This document shows, one piece after another, positions 11,359 to 21,074 of a DNA stretch of 64,000 nt. Origin of the DNA: Azoarcus sp. CIB (lineage in GTDB: Bacteria; Pseudomonadota; Gammaproteobacteria; Burkholderiales; Rhodocyclaceae); the NCBI RefSeq assembly GCF_001190925.1, contig NZ_CP011072.1, positions 3,348,001-3,412,000 of the forward strand. The letters run 5' to 3'. Numbering within the stretch: the first letter of the stretch is position 1; each line of letters begins with the position of its first letter. The notes below the pieces were generated by a model. The model was not told the DNA's origin. It made no database searches and saw only the letters and a program-made list of their open reading frames with translations. The translations under genes and the position numbers were made by a program.

Positions 11359-12612
11359 TCAGCGGTCGATTTCGCCGAACACGACATCCATGGTGCCAAT
11401 GATCGCGACGACGTCGGCAATCATGTGCCCACGCGCCATTTCGTCCATCGCAGCAAGGTGCGCAAAGCCAGGCGCGCGCATCTTCAGACGGTAGGGCTTA
11501 TTTGCGCCGTCGGATACTGCATACACGCCGAACTCGCCCTTAGGATGCTCGACCGCGGCATAAACCTCACCCGCCGGAACGTGCATACCTTCGGTGAAGA
11601 GCTTGAAGTGATGGATAAGCTCTTCCATGTTCGCCTTCATGCGCTCACGCGGCGGCGGTGCAACTTTGTGGTTATCGGCAATCACGGGGCCGGGGTTCTT
11701 GCGCAACCAGTCGATGCACTGCTTGATGATGCGATTGGACTGCCGCATCTCCTCCATCCGGACGAGGTAGCGGTCATAGCAGTCGCCGGTCTTTCCGACC
11801 GGCACATCGAATTCGACCTGGTCGTAGACCTCGTAAGGCTGCTTCTTGCGCAAATCCCAAGGCACGCCAGAACCGCGCAACATCACACCGGTGAAACCCC
11901 AAGCCTTCGCCTGCTCGGGCGTCACCACACCAATGCCGACGGTCCGCTGCTTCCAGATCCGGTTATCCGTCAGCAGCGTCTCGTAATCGTCGCAGTAGCC
12001 GGTGAAGCGGTTGGTAAAGTCTTCGAGGAAGTCCAGCATCGAGCCCTGACGGCTCTCGTTCAACTGGCGAACCGTGTTGGCGTTCTTGAACTTGCTGACC
12101 TCATACTGGGGCATGCGGTCAGGCAGATCACGATAGACGCCACCCGGGCGGTAATACGCCGCATGCATCCGCGCACCGGACACCGCTTCGTATACGTCCA
12201 TGAGGTCTTCACGCTCGCGGAATGTGTACAGCACCATCGTCATGGCGCCGATGTCGAGTGCGTGCGTACCGATGCCCAGAAGGTGGTTCAGGATCCGCGT
12301 AACCTCGTCGAACATCACGCGAATGTACTGCGCGCGAATCGGCACCTCGATCCCGAGCAGACGCTCGATCGCCATGCAGTACGCATGCTCGTTGCACATC
12401 ATGGACACGTAGTCGAGACGGTCCATGTAAGGCACTGACTGGATCCACGTGCGCGTTTCGGCAAGCTTTTCCGTCCCCCGGTGGAGCAACCCGATATGGG
12501 GATCGGCGCGCTCGACGACCTCGCCGTCCAGTTCGAGAACCAGACGCAGCACGCCGTGCGCAGACGGATGCTGAGGACCAAAGTTGATCGTGTAATTGCG
12601 AATCTCAGCCAT
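11359..12612 (-). CDS. nuoD: NADH-quinone oxidoreductase subunit D
   Basis: A 417-residue 49-kDa-type subunit that, with NuoB, forms the quinone reduction site. It begins [20 protein letters not shown], with the conserved GPQHPSAHG loop whose histidine contacts quinone, and ends with a typical VVFGEIDR. NuoC and NuoD are separate genes here, unlike the fused form in E. coli. The start at 12612 lies inside the end of nuoC (8-base overlap). Confidence 0.97.
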   Translation of the reverse strand: MAEIRNYTINFGPQHPSAHGVLRLVLELDGEVVERADPHIGLLHRGTEKLAETRTWIQSVPYMDRLDYVSMMCNEHAYCMAIERLLGIEVPIRAQYIRVMFDEVTRILNHLLGIGTHALDIGAMTMVLYTFREREDLMDVYEAVSGARMHAAYYRPGGVYRDLPDRMPQYEVSKFKNANTVRQLNESRQGSMLDFLEDFTNRFTGYCDDYETLLTDNRIWKQRTVGIGVVTPEQAKAWGFTGVMLRGSGVPWDLRKKQPYEVYDQVEFDVPVGKTGDCYDRYLVRMEEMRQSNRIIKQCIDWLRKNPGPVIADNHKVAPPPRERMKANMEELIHHFKLFTEGMHVPAGEVYAAVEHPKGEFGVYAVSDGANKPYRLKMRAPGFAHLAAMDEMARGHMIADVVAIIGTMDVVFGEIDR

Positions 12613-13210
12613 GGCCGACATCCCCGTAATTCTCATCGCGCACAATGCGCGGAGTATTTTCGCGCGGCTCGATCGTAACCGGCTGATAGACAACCCGACC
12701 CTGGTCCGCGTCGTAGCGCATCTCGACGTACCCGGTGACCGGAAAATCCTTGCGGAATGGATGACCGACAAAACCGTAGTCGGTCAGAATCCGCCGCAGA
12801 TCGGGGTGCCCCGAGAACATGATTCCGTACAGATCGAAGGTCTCGCGCTCATACCAGTTGGCGCTCGGCCAGATACCCACGACGGATTCGAGCACCGGAA
12901 AATCGTCGTCAGCCGCGAAGACTTTCACGCGCAGACGCCAGTTTTTCGCAACCGAAAGGAGATGGACGGCAACCGCAAAGCGCTTTCCACCCCAGGCACC
13001 ATTCCCGTAAGTCGAATAATCGAGGCCGGACACATCGAGCAACTCTTCGAAGCACAGATCCGCGTAATCACGCAGAGTCTGAGCCACGCCGAGATAATCT
13101 TCCGGCGCAACGTCGATGGTCACCTCACCACGATCGACCACGATCGACCGTAACTTGTCACCCAGGACCTCTTGCAGGGCCTGGCTCAGACGCTCAAGCT
13201 TGGGACTCAT
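12605..13210 (-). CDS. nuoC: NADH-quinone oxidoreductase subunit C
   Basis: A 201-residue 30-kDa-type peripheral-arm subunit. The family signature [20 protein letters not shown] (about residues 121-140) and the following [20 protein letters not shown] are clear. It overlaps nuoD by 8 bases and follows nuoB by 14 bases. It helps assemble the NuoB-C-D connecting module. Confidence 0.97.
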   Translation of the reverse strand: MSPKLERLSQALQEVLGDKLRSIVVDRGEVTIDVAPEDYLGVAQTLRDYADLCFEELLDVSGLDYSTYGNGAWGGKRFAVAVHLLSVAKNWRLRVKVFAADDDFPVLESVVGIWPSANWYERETFDLYGIMFSGHPDLRRILTDYGFVGHPFRKDFPVTGYVEMRYDADQGRVVYQPVTIEPRENTPRIVRDENYGDVGHG

Positions 13211-13224
13211 AGATGAACCATCCG

Positions 13225-13701
13225 TCAGCGCGCGATGGTATTCGTGCGCTTGATCTTGTTTTGGAGCTGAATGATGCCGTAGAGCAGCGCTTCAGCCGTA
13301 GGTGGACAACCGGGGACGTACACATCGACCGGCACAATGCGGTCACAACCGCGCACGACCGAGTAGGAATAGTGGTAGTAGCCACCACCATTGGCGCACG
13401 ACCCCATCGAGATGACCCAGCGAGGCTCGGCCATCTGCTCGTACACCTTGCGTAGCGCTGGCGCCATCTTGTTGCAGAGAGTCCCAGCCACAATCATCAG
13501 ATCCGACTGCCGCGGACTGGGCCGAAACACGACACCAAAGCGGTCAAGGTCGTAGCGAGAACAACCCGCATGAATCATCTCGACCGCACAGCAAGCAAGA
13601 CCGAAGGTCATCGGCCAGAGAGACCCCGTGCGAGTCCAGTTGATTACCGCATCGAGCGAAGTGGTTACAAACCCTTCGCGAAAGACGCCCTCAATACTCA
13701 T
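13225..13701 (-). CDS. nuoB: NADH-quinone oxidoreductase subunit B (cluster N2)
   Basis: A 158-residue PSST-type subunit that holds the terminal cluster N2, which reduces quinone. The adjacent cysteines in LACCAVEM, the cysteine in [11 protein letters not shown], the one in [10 protein letters not shown] and the one in [13 protein letters not shown] give the family's ligand set. Length is normal. It starts 3 bases after the nuoA stop. Confidence 0.98.
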   Translation of the reverse strand: MSIEGVFREGFVTTSLDAVINWTRTGSLWPMTFGLACCAVEMIHAGCSRYDLDRFGVVFRPSPRQSDLMIVAGTLCNKMAPALRKVYEQMAEPRWVISMGSCANGGGYYHYSYSVVRGCDRIVPVDVYVPGCPPTAEALLYGIIQLQNKIKRTNTIAR

Positions 13702-13704
13702 GCA

Positions 13705-14079
13705 TCACTCCCAGTCGAGCGCACCGTTTTTCCACTCAACGACATAACCGATGACCAGCACGGCAATGAAGACCATAACCGAGCCGAATACGAACCACGC
13801 GACTTGACCGGCCGCAATGAATTCCTGGAACACCGTCGCCCACGGAAAAAGAAAGGCGATTTCGAGATCGAAAAGAATGAAAAGGATCGCGATGAGGTAA
13901 TAGCGCACATCGAACTTCATGCGCGCATCTTCGAATGCCTCGAAGCCACACTCATACGGGGACAGCTTCTCGCTGCCGGGACGATAGGGCGCAACGAGTC
14001 GCCCCAAGATGACGGGAACAAGGCCAAAACCAAGCCCCACGAGGATGAACATCAGAACAGGAAAGTAGTTTTCCAGCAT
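13705..14079 (-). CDS. nuoA: NADH-quinone oxidoreductase subunit A
   Basis: A 124-residue, three-helix membrane subunit and first gene of the nuo operon. The conserved loop [20 protein letters not shown] and the following helix with [11 protein letters not shown] identify it. Upstream, 14080-14140 is an A/T-rich stretch with a long T-run on the plus strand (14115-14122) where the operon promoter is expected. I could not pick a convincing -35/-10 pair there. Confidence 0.97.
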   Translation of the reverse strand: MLENYFPVLMFILVGLGFGLVPVILGRLVAPYRPGSEKLSPYECGFEAFEDARMKFDVRYYLIAILFILFDLEIAFLFPWATVFQEFIAAGQVAWFVFGSVMVFIAVLVIGYVVEWKNGALDWE

Positions 14080-14139
14080 TGCGTGACACCCCGTCTTAAA
14101 TACAGATTGTTTTAGTTTTTTTTATTAACCCATTGCATG

Positions 14140-14161
14140 AAAACGCCCGCTTTCGCGGGCG
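14140..14161 (-). terminator. Terminator after tRNA-Leu
   Basis: Perfect 7-bp stem (14144-14150 with 14155-14161) with loop TTTC, followed on the minus strand by TTTTC. It begins 12 bases past the 3' end of tRNA-Leu and would separate that transcript from nuoA. Confidence 0.7.
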
Positions 14162-14172
14162 ATTCAGTGTTC

Positions 14173-14257
14173 TGGTGCCGACGGTGAGACTCGAACTCAC
14201 ACGGCTTTCGCCACCACCCCCTCAAGATGGCGTGTCTACCAATTTCACCACGTCGGC
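14173..14257 (-). tRNA. tRNA-Leu, anticodon GAG
   Basis: An 85-base tRNA gene with CCA encoded. The acceptor stem pairs GCCGACG with CGTCGGC, the T-arm is GTGAG-TTCGAGT-CTCAC, and there is a long variable arm as expected for leucine tRNAs. The anticodon loop TTGAGGG gives GAG, which reads CUC/CUU codons. It has its own promoter and terminator (14277-14304 and 14140-14161). Confidence 0.97.
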
Positions 14258-14276
14258 ACGTTCGTTACAGCACAAA

Positions 14277-14304
14277 ATTATACGGCCTTTCCCGTATCCC
14301 GCAA
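14277..14304 (-). promoter_or_regulatory. Sigma-70 promoter of tRNA-Leu
   Basis: A perfect -10 TATAAT (14277-14282) lies 16 bases from -35 TTGCGG (14299-14304), reading toward the tRNA, which starts 20 bases on. It lies in the secG-tRNA gap. Confidence 0.75.
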
Positions 14305-14319
14305 AGCCCCAAGGGGAAC

Positions 14320-14679
14320 TTATTTCGGGATCGATTGCGCCTTCGAGTCGTCCGCCGCACCCGCGGGGACAGCCTCCCCGGCGGACGCCGGAGCGGTCAC
14401 GGCAGCATCCTGCATGACACTGGAAGGCTTAACTGCCTTGCCGTTGCCAAGGTAGCTGAGCCCAAGACTCGTGAGAAAGAATACCGCTGCGAGTATTCCC
14501 GTAGTGCGACTAAGAAAATTCGCCGAACCGGAGGAACCGAACACGCTGCCCGACGCCCCGCTACCGAATGCAGCGCCCGCATCGGCCCCCTTGCCATGCT
14601 GCATCAGAACCAGCGCAATGATGCCAAGCCCGACCAGCACATGAATGGTCAGGACAATAGAAAATAAGTAATTACTCAT
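14320..14679 (-). CDS. secG: Protein-export membrane protein SecG
   Basis: A 119-residue accessory subunit of the SecYEG translocon in the inner membrane. Two hydrophobic helices are seen (about residues 4-24 and 58-78), separated by the SecG loop LVLMQHGKGADAGAAFGSG and GSANFLSRTTG. The C-terminal tail (residues 83-119) is Ala/Ser-rich. It follows tpiA in the same transcript, 21 bases downstream, a common tpiA-secG-tRNA arrangement. Confidence 0.95.
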   Translation of the reverse strand: MSNYLFSIVLTIHVLVGLGIIALVLMQHGKGADAGAAFGSGASGSVFGSSGSANFLSRTTGILAAVFFLTSLGLSYLGNGKAVKPSSVMQDAAVTAPASAGEAVPAGAADDSKAQSIPK

Positions 14680-14700
14680 AATATGACCTTGTTTTGAATC

Positions 14701-15459
14701 TCAACTGCCCTGCGCGGCCGTTGCCGCTCGACAGATTTCAAGAAAGGACTGCGCATCGAGCGAAGCCCCACCGATCAAGCCGCCATCTGCATCCGGCAAG
14801 CCGAACAGCCCGCTCGCCATCTCGGGCTTCACACTGCCGCCATAAAGGATGCGAATCCGCTCGGGCGCGGAAAGATGGCACGCCAGCCAACGCCTGACGA
14901 ATCCCAGCACAGCCTGAACCTGCGCGACGGTCGCAGCGCGGCCGGTGCCGATCGCCCAGACCGGCTCGTAAGCCAGCACGATACGCTGCAGCGCTTCGGG
15001 CGACAGACTAGCTGCAAGCGCATCCAGTTGCCGCTCGAGCACCTGCTCCGTGACCCCGGACTGACGCTCGGTCAGAGTCTCGCCGATGCAGACAATAGGT
15101 ACGATCCCACCTTCCAGCGCTACCGCAGCCTTGCGGGCAACCACCACATCGGACTCGCCATGCAGCGCCCTTCGCTCGGAATGGCCGACAATAACAAAGC
15201 GGACGCCCCAGTCGGCGAGCATCGTCACGCTTACATCGCCCGTGTAGGCGCCATCGGAGAATTCGCTCACATCCTGTGCCCCGAGCGCGACGTCGCTGCC
15301 CGCAAGGATTTCCCCGACCTGAGGAAGATATGGAAACGGCGCGCAGACTGCGCAGTCGACGCCCGCCGGCATGGCACCCAGAAGCTGGTCCAGAAGAGCA
15401 CTGTTGCGCGCACGGTCGCCGTTCATCTTCCAGTTTCCGACGACTAGCTTTCGTTTCAT
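14701..15459 (-). CDS. tpiA: Triosephosphate isomerase
   Basis: A 252-residue glycolytic enzyme that interconverts dihydroxyacetone phosphate and glyceraldehyde 3-phosphate in the cytosol. Catalytic residues are visible: N9 and K11 in VGNWKMNGD, H93 in IVGHSERR and E165 in LAYEPVWAIGTG. The start at 15459 (MKRKLVVGNWKMNG) is chosen from the family alignment; the 30 upstream in-frame codons overlap the promoter. It heads the tpiA-secG transcript. Confidence 0.97.
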   Translation of the reverse strand: MKRKLVVGNWKMNGDRARNSALLDQLLGAMPAGVDCAVCAPFPYLPQVGEILAGSDVALGAQDVSEFSDGAYTGDVSVTMLADWGVRFVIVGHSERRALHGESDVVVARKAAVALEGGIVPIVCIGETLTERQSGVTEQVLERQLDALAASLSPEALQRIVLAYEPVWAIGTGRAATVAQVQAVLGFVRRWLACHLSAPERIRILYGGSVKPEMASGLFGLPDADGGLIGGASLDAQSFLEICRAATAAQGS

Positions 15460-15485
15460 GCACCGCGCCCCAGCGAAATTTTTCG

Positions 15486-15514
15486 ATTGTAACTTCAGGC
15501 CTTGTCGAGGTAAA
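15486..15514 (-). promoter_or_regulatory. Candidate sigma-70 promoter for tpiA-secG
   Basis: The minus strand reads TTTACC (15509-15514), 17 bases, then TACAAT (15486-15491). The predicted transcript starts about 20 bases before the tpiA ATG. Confidence 0.6.
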
Positions 15515-15540
15515 GGAAGGCTGGGGCGACACTGACCAAC

Positions 15541-15561
15541 GGAGGCCACTGTAAGGCCTCC
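15541..15561. terminator. Hairpin in the pstB-tpiA gap, probable terminator
   Basis: Perfect 7-bp stem GGAGGCC/GGCCTCC with loop ACTGTAA (15541-15547 with 15555-15561). The T-rich flank (TCTTT) is on the plus strand. On the minus strand, where the pst operon ends 92 bases upstream, the following run is only GTTGG, so termination of pst is plausible but not certain. The rest of the 193-base gap holds the tpiA promoter. Confidence 0.5.
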
Positions 15562-15652
15562 TCTTTACGCGGCATGCGCCCGGCCATTTCAATGCCTCAG
15601 GAAGGTCGTTCGCCAGATTCGGCGAGTGCAGGACGAGGTCCTGCCCGCACAC

Positions 15653-16543
15653 CTAGCCGAAACGGCCGGTGATGTAGTCTTCGGTTTCCTTGCGCTTCGG
15701 ATTGACGAAGATCTGGTTGGTTTCGCCGAACTCCATCAACTCGCCGAGATACATGTATGCCGTGTAGTCGGACACGCGGGCAGCCTGCTGCATGTTGTGA
15801 GTGACGATAAGGATCGTGACCTTGTCTCGCAGTTCGTGGATCAGCTCTTCGATACTGGCCGTCGCGATCGGATCGAGCGCCGAAGTTGGCTCGTCGAAGA
15901 GTAGCACTTCGGGCTGCGTAGCGAGGCAACGCGCAATGCACAGTCGCTGCTGCTGGCCACCCGATAGTGCTGTGGCCGGATCGTGCAGCCGATGCTCGAC
16001 CTCCGACCACAAGGCTGCCCCGCGCAGCGCCTCGCGGACGCGGTCGTCGATCGCCGAACGATTGCGCTCACCCCGGATGCGCAGACCGTAGGCAACGTTC
16101 TCGTAGATCGATTTCGGGAACGGGTTGGGTTTCTGGAAGACCATGCCGATGCGCATGCGCACTTCGATGGGATCCACGGCCGGATCCAGCAGATTGGTGT
16201 TGTCCGGATGCAGCCGGATCGTCCCTTCGTAGCGATTGCCCGGATAGAGGTCGTGCATGCGGTTGAAACTCCGCAAGAGAGTTGACTTGCCACATCCGGA
16301 CGGACCGATCAGGGCAGTCACGCGTTTCTCATGCACGGGCATGGAGATCGACTTGAGCGCCTTGTAATCGCCGTAATAGAAACTGAAATTCTCCACGGAA
16401 GCCTTCACGGGCACTCCGTTACCGGTCCGTGCAGTTGCCTCGGAGGGGTTAGGGTTCCGCGCCTCACCCGAGGCAACACCTGCCTGCACCGAAGTGTCCG
16501 CGGCGGCTTGTTCGCTCATTCGCATCGTAGCAACGCTTACCAT
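15653..16543 (-). CDS. pstB: Phosphate ABC transporter ATP-binding protein
   Basis: A 296-residue ATPase that drives high-affinity phosphate import. Walker A GPSGCGKS lies at residues 80-87, then the Q-loop region [13 protein letters not shown], signature LSGGQQQR and Walker [14 protein letters not shown]. The ATG at 16543 is chosen because AAGGA lies 6 bases before it and it overlaps the pstA stop. Internal ATGs at 16525 and 16519 lack an SD. The first 45 residues are Ala/Thr-rich and not conserved. No phoU follows; a hairpin and tpiA come next. Confidence 0.95.
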   Translation of the reverse strand: MVSVATMRMSEQAAADTSVQAGVASGEARNPNPSEATARTGNGVPVKASVENFSFYYGDYKALKSISMPVHEKRVTALIGPSGCGKSTLLRSFNRMHDLYPGNRYEGTIRLHPDNTNLLDPAVDPIEVRMRIGMVFQKPNPFPKSIYENVAYGLRIRGERNRSAIDDRVREALRGAALWSEVEHRLHDPATALSGGQQQRLCIARCLATQPEVLLFDEPTSALDPIATASIEELIHELRDKVTILIVTHNMQQAARVSDYTAYMYLGELMEFGETNQIFVNPKRKETEDYITGRFG

Positions 16544-17460
16544 TTGATGTCCTTGCGCACATGGTAACGAATCCAGATAGATACGGCATTCATTGCCAAA
16601 GTCATCAGGACGAGGATAAAACCGGCTGCCGCAGCGTTTTGCTGGAAAGCCTCTTCCGGACGCGAAGTCCAGTTGAACATCTGGATTGGCATCACGGTAA
16701 AACCCGACGTCAGCCACTCGAAGTTCACCCAGGGGAACTCCGGACCGACAGGCGACTCCGGGAGGAACGCGATGAAGGTCAGCGCTCCGATGGTGATGAT
16801 GGGCGCCGTCTCACCTATCGCCCGAGACATGCCGATGATGACTCCGGTCATGATACCCGGCAGTGAATAGGGCACGATGTGGTCGCGGGTCACCTGCCAA
16901 CGCGTGGCACCCAATCCGTAGGCCGCCTCGCGGATGTGTAAGGGAATCGAACGGATCGATTCGCGCGTCGATACGATGACCACGGGGAGAATGAGGAGCC
17001 CGAGCGTGAGGCCCGCAGAAAGGATGCTCTGCCCGAATCCGAAGGTGTACACGAACACGCCGAGCGCTAGCAGGCCATACACGATCGACGGCACACCTGC
17101 GAGGTTGGTCACATTGATCTCGATGATGTCGGTGAGCAGGTTCTTCGGCGCGTACTCTTCGAGGTAGATACCCGCGGCGACACCCAGCGGGACGGCCGAG
17201 ACTGCCGTTACAAGCATTACGAGCAGCGACCCGACCCAGGCCGACAAGATTCCCGCCTGCCCGGCACGGCGCGACGGGAAGTTGGTGAAGAATTCGGGAG
17301 AAATGCGCTCCCAACCGGCCCAGGCCATCTGCGCAAACAGCGCAACGAAGGTCAGCACACCGATAAGCAGCGCAACGAAGCCGGCAACCGCGAACAGCAG
17401 TTCGCGGCGCTTGTTGCGCCGGATGATCTTTCTGATCAGGGGAATGTCTTCTGCTTTCAT
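16537..17460 (-). CDS. pstA: Phosphate ABC transporter permease PstA
   Basis: A 307-residue inner-membrane permease of the PstSCAB importer, with about six hydrophobic helices. The permease-ATPase coupling segment [20 protein letters not shown] and the following [15 protein letters not shown]-type helix are visible. The start at 17460 ([11 protein letters not shown]) leaves a 10-base gap from pstC; a longer frame reaches into pstC and is less likely. The last 7 bases overlap pstB. Confidence 0.94.
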   Translation of the reverse strand: MKAEDIPLIRKIIRRNKRRELLFAVAGFVALLIGVLTFVALFAQMAWAGWERISPEFFTNFPSRRAGQAGILSAWVGSLLVMLVTAVSAVPLGVAAGIYLEEYAPKNLLTDIIEINVTNLAGVPSIVYGLLALGVFVYTFGFGQSILSAGLTLGLLILPVVIVSTRESIRSIPLHIREAAYGLGATRWQVTRDHIVPYSLPGIMTGVIIGMSRAIGETAPIITIGALTFIAFLPESPVGPEFPWVNFEWLTSGFTVMPIQMFNWTSRPEEAFQQNAAAAGFILVLMTLAMNAVSIWIRYHVRKDIKW

Positions 17461-17470
17461 GCCATTCTTC

Positions 17471-18430
17471 TTAATAAGCTTCGCGGTATCGACGCCGCAC
17501 GACGTGTCCGACAAGATTCAGGGCAAGCGTCATGAGCATCAGGCTCAGACCGGCCGCGAAGATCGACTGGTAGCCGATGGAACCGTGCGGCAGATCGCCC
17601 AGTGCAACCTGCACGATGTAGGCGGAGATCGTCTGTGCCGGCTCGAGCGGATTCAACGTAAAGTTGGGTTGCATGCCTGCCGCCACCGCCACGATCATGG
17701 TTTCTCCCACGGCACGCGAAATGCCCAGGATGTACGCGGACAGGATGCCCGACAAGGCCGCCGGGAAGACAACACGAAGCGCCGTCTGCAGCCGGGTTGC
17801 GCCCATGGCATACGAACCTTCGCGCATGCTCATCGGGACCGCGCGCATGGCGTCTTCGGCAAGGGAGCTCACGTACGGAATGATAGCGATACCCATGACG
17901 ATGCCGGCCCCGAGCATGTTGAATCCCGACAGCTCCGGCATGAGCAGTTGAAGTATCGGAATGACTACCATCAGGGCAAAGTACCCGTACACGATGGTGG
18001 GAATGCCGCCGAGGAGTTCGAGAAAGGGCTTTACCAACTCACGAACCGCCGGGCGGGCGAATTCGGAAAGATAGATCGCGATCGTGGTTCCCAGCGGGAT
18101 CGCCACGACCAAGGCTACGGCAGAGGTGGTCAGCGTACCCGCCAACAACGGCAGGATCCCGTAGCGCGGCTCGGCGAACAGCGGCGTCCACATCGTGTCC
18201 GTGAGAAAGTCCCAGATCGATACGGTGCCGAAGAAATTGACCGATTCGCTTACCAGCACCCAGATGATGCCGACCGTCGTGAGGACCGAGACGAACGCAG
18301 CCCCCAGAAGCAGGAGCTCGATTACGCGCTCCTTGAAGTTGCGCAGCGTCTTCTTCGCCAGGCGGTCGCTGACGGAGAGCGGACCGTAGGGCACGAGTGC
18401 GGCGGCACCGCCGGAATTGTTTTCTTGCAT
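17471..18430 (-). CDS. pstC: Phosphate ABC transporter permease PstC
   Basis: A 319-residue inner-membrane permease that pairs with PstA. The EAA-type coupling segment REGSYAMGATRLQTALRVVF and the following AYILGISRAVGETMIVAVAA are typical of PstC. The start at 18430 (MQENNSGGAAALVPYGPL) leaves the strong intercistronic hairpin (18454-18480) outside the gene; the longer frame would run through it. Confidence 0.94.
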   Translation of the reverse strand: MQENNSGGAAALVPYGPLSVSDRLAKKTLRNFKERVIELLLLGAAFVSVLTTVGIIWVLVSESVNFFGTVSIWDFLTDTMWTPLFAEPRYGILPLLAGTLTTSAVALVVAIPLGTTIAIYLSEFARPAVRELVKPFLELLGGIPTIVYGYFALMVVIPILQLLMPELSGFNMLGAGIVMGIAIIPYVSSLAEDAMRAVPMSMREGSYAMGATRLQTALRVVFPAALSGILSAYILGISRAVGETMIVAVAAGMQPNFTLNPLEPAQTISAYIVQVALGDLPHGSIGYQSIFAAGLSLMLMTLALNLVGHVVRRRYREAY

Positions 18431-18445
18431 TGGACGCCTACAAAC

Positions 18446-18480
18446 AACAAAAGGGTGCCCGGGCGGAACGCCCGGGCACC
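18446..18480 (-). terminator. Strong hairpin between pstS and pstC (terminator or attenuator)
   Basis: Perfect 11-bp stem GGTGCCCGGGC/GCCCGGGCACC (18454-18464 with 18470-18480) with a 5-base loop, followed on the minus strand by the T-rich CTTTTGTTGTTTG. It lies 17 bases after the pstS stop. Partial termination or 3'-end protection here would give more PstS than membrane subunits. Confidence 0.75.
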
Positions 18481-18497
18481 ACAACCTTCAGATACGA

Positions 18498-19490
18498 TCA
18501 GAGCTTGGCTTCGCGAGCCAGCAGCGAATCGATCGTTACACCGACTTCAGCTTCGCCACCGAAGACGGTGCCGAGCTTCTTCTTGTTGACGTGGTCCAAG
18601 GCGATCTCATATGCCTTGGCCGGGAGCGGAACGTATTTCACTTCGGTCGCGAGCTTGCTTGCATTTTTCAGATAGTAGGTCACGAAGTCGCGGACTTCAG
18701 CCTTTTCAAGGGATTTTTCCGCAACGTAGATGAAGATCGGACGCGAGAGCGGATTATACGAACCGTCAAGCACCGCCGCCGCACCGGGCAGAACTGGCTT
18801 GCCTTCCTTATTCACGATCGACACAGCCTTGAGCTTGCCCTGGTTTTCCGCGTAATAGGCATAACCGAAGTAGCCGATGGCGTTGATGTCGCGGGAGACA
18901 CCCTGTACCAGCACGTTGTCGTCCTCGGAGGCCGTGTAGTCGCCGCGAGAGGCCTTCGCTTTGCCGACGACCGCTTCCGTGAAGTAATCGAAGGTACCCG
19001 AATCCGACCCGGCACCAAACAGCTTGAGCGGCGCATCAGGGAAGGACGGATCGATCTGTTTCCAGCTGGTGACGGCGCCCTGCGCGCCCGGCTCCCACAT
19101 CTTCTTGAGCTGCTCGACCGACAACTGCTTGATGAAGGCATTCTTGGGGTTCGCGACGACGGTCAGGGCATCGAAAGCGACCGGCAGCTCGATGTACTTG
19201 ATGCCGGCTTGCGAGCAGGCTTCCATTTCCTTCTTCAGAATGGGACGCGAGGCGTCAGCAATGTCGATTTCGCCGCGGCAGAACTTCTTGAAACCGCCTC
19301 CGGTTCCGGAGATGCCGACCGTCACCTTCACTTCACCTTTCTTGGAGGACTGGAAGTCCTCTGCGACTGCCTCGGTGACCGGGAACACCGTGCTCGAACC
19401 GTCGATCTTGACCAGGGACTGAGCATGCGCGGCCTGCGCTCCCAGCACGAGGACGGCGGCTGCGAGAGCAGTCTGCTTGAAACCCGACAT
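18498..19490 (-). CDS. pstS: Periplasmic phosphate-binding protein PstS
   Basis: A 330-residue solute-binding protein of the high-affinity phosphate importer. A signal peptide (MSGFKQTALAAAVLVLGAQA, cleaved near AHA-QS) is followed by KIDGSSTVFPVTEAVAEDF, which holds phosphate-binding serine and threonine residues. GISGTGGGFKKFCRGEIDIA and GAGSDSGTFDYFTE contribute more ligands. The start at 19490 gives a clean signal peptide; longer frames do not. A Pho box lies about 130 bases upstream. Confidence 0.96.
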   Translation of the reverse strand: MSGFKQTALAAAVLVLGAQAAHAQSLVKIDGSSTVFPVTEAVAEDFQSSKKGEVKVTVGISGTGGGFKKFCRGEIDIADASRPILKKEMEACSQAGIKYIELPVAFDALTVVANPKNAFIKQLSVEQLKKMWEPGAQGAVTSWKQIDPSFPDAPLKLFGAGSDSGTFDYFTEAVVGKAKASRGDYTASEDDNVLVQGVSRDINAIGYFGYAYYAENQGKLKAVSIVNKEGKPVLPGAAAVLDGSYNPLSRPIFIYVAEKSLEKAEVRDFVTYYLKNASKLATEVKYVPLPAKAYEIALDHVNKKKLGTVFGGEAEVGVTIDSLLAREAKL

Positions 19491-19601
19491 AGTGAATCTC
19501 CAGTGAATGAACTCTATCATTGTCCGAACCGGATGCAGCGCGCGGAGCCGACAGGCCCGACAAATCGCATCTGCCACGCGGATGCATCCCGAAGTGCGCA
19601 C

Positions 19602-19635
19602 ACTTTAGTTGCAGCACATTTCAAGAATGTGACAG
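19602..19635 (-). promoter_or_regulatory. Pho box and -10 of the pst operon
   Basis: The minus strand reads CTGTCAC, four bases, TTGAAAT (19618-19635), close to the PhoB-box direct repeat with 11-base period. A -10-like TAAAGT (19602-19607) lies exactly 10 bases downstream, as in known PhoB-activated promoters. It starts 14 bases past the glmM stop. Confidence 0.65.
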
Positions 19636-19649
19636 TTCATATACGGGGC

Positions 19650-21011
19650 TTAACAGTGGCCGTTCGTTGCTTTTTCGATGCAATCTGCGATCTCACGCGC
19701 AAGGCCTTCGACCTCGGCGCAGTCCTGCCCTTCCACCATGACCCGCAGCAGCGGTTCGGTACCCGACGGACGAAGCAGCACACGACCACGGCTTCCCAAG
19801 CGTGACTCGGCGTCCTTGGCGGCAGAGGCGATGCCCTGATGTGCCTGCCAGTCGAATCCGGCCGGAAGCTTCACGTTGATCAACTTCTGGGGATAGAAGA
19901 CGAGATCCGCGCACGCTTCGGCAAGGCTCTTTCCCGTCTGCAGTAGGGCGGCTAGAACTTGCAGGGCGGAAATGATGCCATCTCCGGTGGTGTGCCGGTC
20001 GAGACAGATGATGTGGCCCGAGTTCTCTCCGCCCAGCTTCCAGCCCTTCTCCTGAAGCATCTCGAGCACGTAGCGGTCGCCGACCCTCGCCCGGGCGAAG
20101 GGGACGCCCAGCCTCCCGACCGCATGCTCGAAACCAAGATTGCTCATGAGGGTGCCCACGACGCCATCGAGACGTCCCCGCGCCCGTTGCGCAGATGCGA
20201 TCACGTAGAGCAGCTTGTCGCCATCGTAGAGTTCGCCACGCGCGTCCACCATCATCACGCGATCGCCGTCGCCGTCGAGCGCGATACCGAGATCCGCCTT
20301 GTTGGCCAGTACCGCCGCACGCAGGTGCTCCGGCGAAGTAGCCCCGCAGCGCTCGTTGATGTTGAGCCCGTTGGGCTCTACGCCGACCGAAACCACTTCG
20401 GCCCCGAGTTCGTGAAATACGCTCGGTGCGATGTGGTACGCCGCTCCATTGGCACAATCGAGGACGATCCTGAGCTCTCGCAGATCCAGTTCGTTCGGGA
20501 AGGTGCTCTTGCAGAATTCCACGTAACGGCCTGCGGCATCGTCGATGCGCCTCGCCTTGCCGAGCCTGGCCGACTCCGCGCAGCCCATCGGCTGGTCCAC
20601 GCGCGCCTCGATCTCCATCTCGACTGCGTCGGGCAGCTTACTTCCGTCGGCCGAAAAGAACTTGATGCCGTTATCGTAATAGGGGTTGTGCGAAGCGGAG
20701 ATCACGACGCCAGCCTGCAAACGCAGGGCGCGCGTGAGGTAAGCCACGGCGGGCGTCGGAACCGGTCCAGCGAGCAACACATCGACTCCGGCGGCGGCAA
20801 AACCCGCCTCCAGGGCGGCCTCGAGCATATAGCCGGAAATACGGGTGTCCTTTCCGATCAGCACCGCCGGCCGATCACCGCGCGGCAATTGCTCCCGCCC
20901 GACGATCGTCACACCCGCTGCGTAGCCGAGCCGCATCACGAAATCAGGCGTGATCGCGGAGTCTCCGACCTTGCCGCGGACTCCGTCAGTACCGAAATAT
21001 TTACGCGCCAT
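19650..21011 (-). CDS. glmM: Phosphoglucosamine mutase
   Basis: A 453-residue cytosolic enzyme that converts glucosamine-6-phosphate to glucosamine-1-phosphate, feeding UDP-GlcNAc for peptidoglycan and LPS. It opens [20 protein letters not shown]. The phosphoserine loop [17 protein letters not shown] has the catalytic serine at about residue 107, the metal loop is [13 protein letters not shown] and the substrate loop GGENSGHII. It follows folP by 63 bases, the common ftsH-folP-glmM order. Confidence 0.97.
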   Translation of the reverse strand: MARKYFGTDGVRGKVGDSAITPDFVMRLGYAAGVTIVGREQLPRGDRPAVLIGKDTRISGYMLEAALEAGFAAAGVDVLLAGPVPTPAVAYLTRALRLQAGVVISASHNPYYDNGIKFFSADGSKLPDAVEMEIEARVDQPMGCAESARLGKARRIDDAAGRYVEFCKSTFPNELDLRELRIVLDCANGAAYHIAPSVFHELGAEVVSVGVEPNGLNINERCGATSPEHLRAAVLANKADLGIALDGDGDRVMMVDARGELYDGDKLLYVIASAQRARGRLDGVVGTLMSNLGFEHAVGRLGVPFARARVGDRYVLEMLQEKGWKLGGENSGHIICLDRHTTGDGIISALQVLAALLQTGKSLAEACADLVFYPQKLINVKLPAGFDWQAHQGIASAAKDAESRLGSRGRVLLRPSGTEPLLRVMVEGQDCAEVEGLAREIADCIEKATNGHC

Positions 21012-21074
21012 GACTGCTTCCGATTACAAAACCCGGATTATCGCATTCTCAGCGTTCGCGACGACAGCTGTCGA

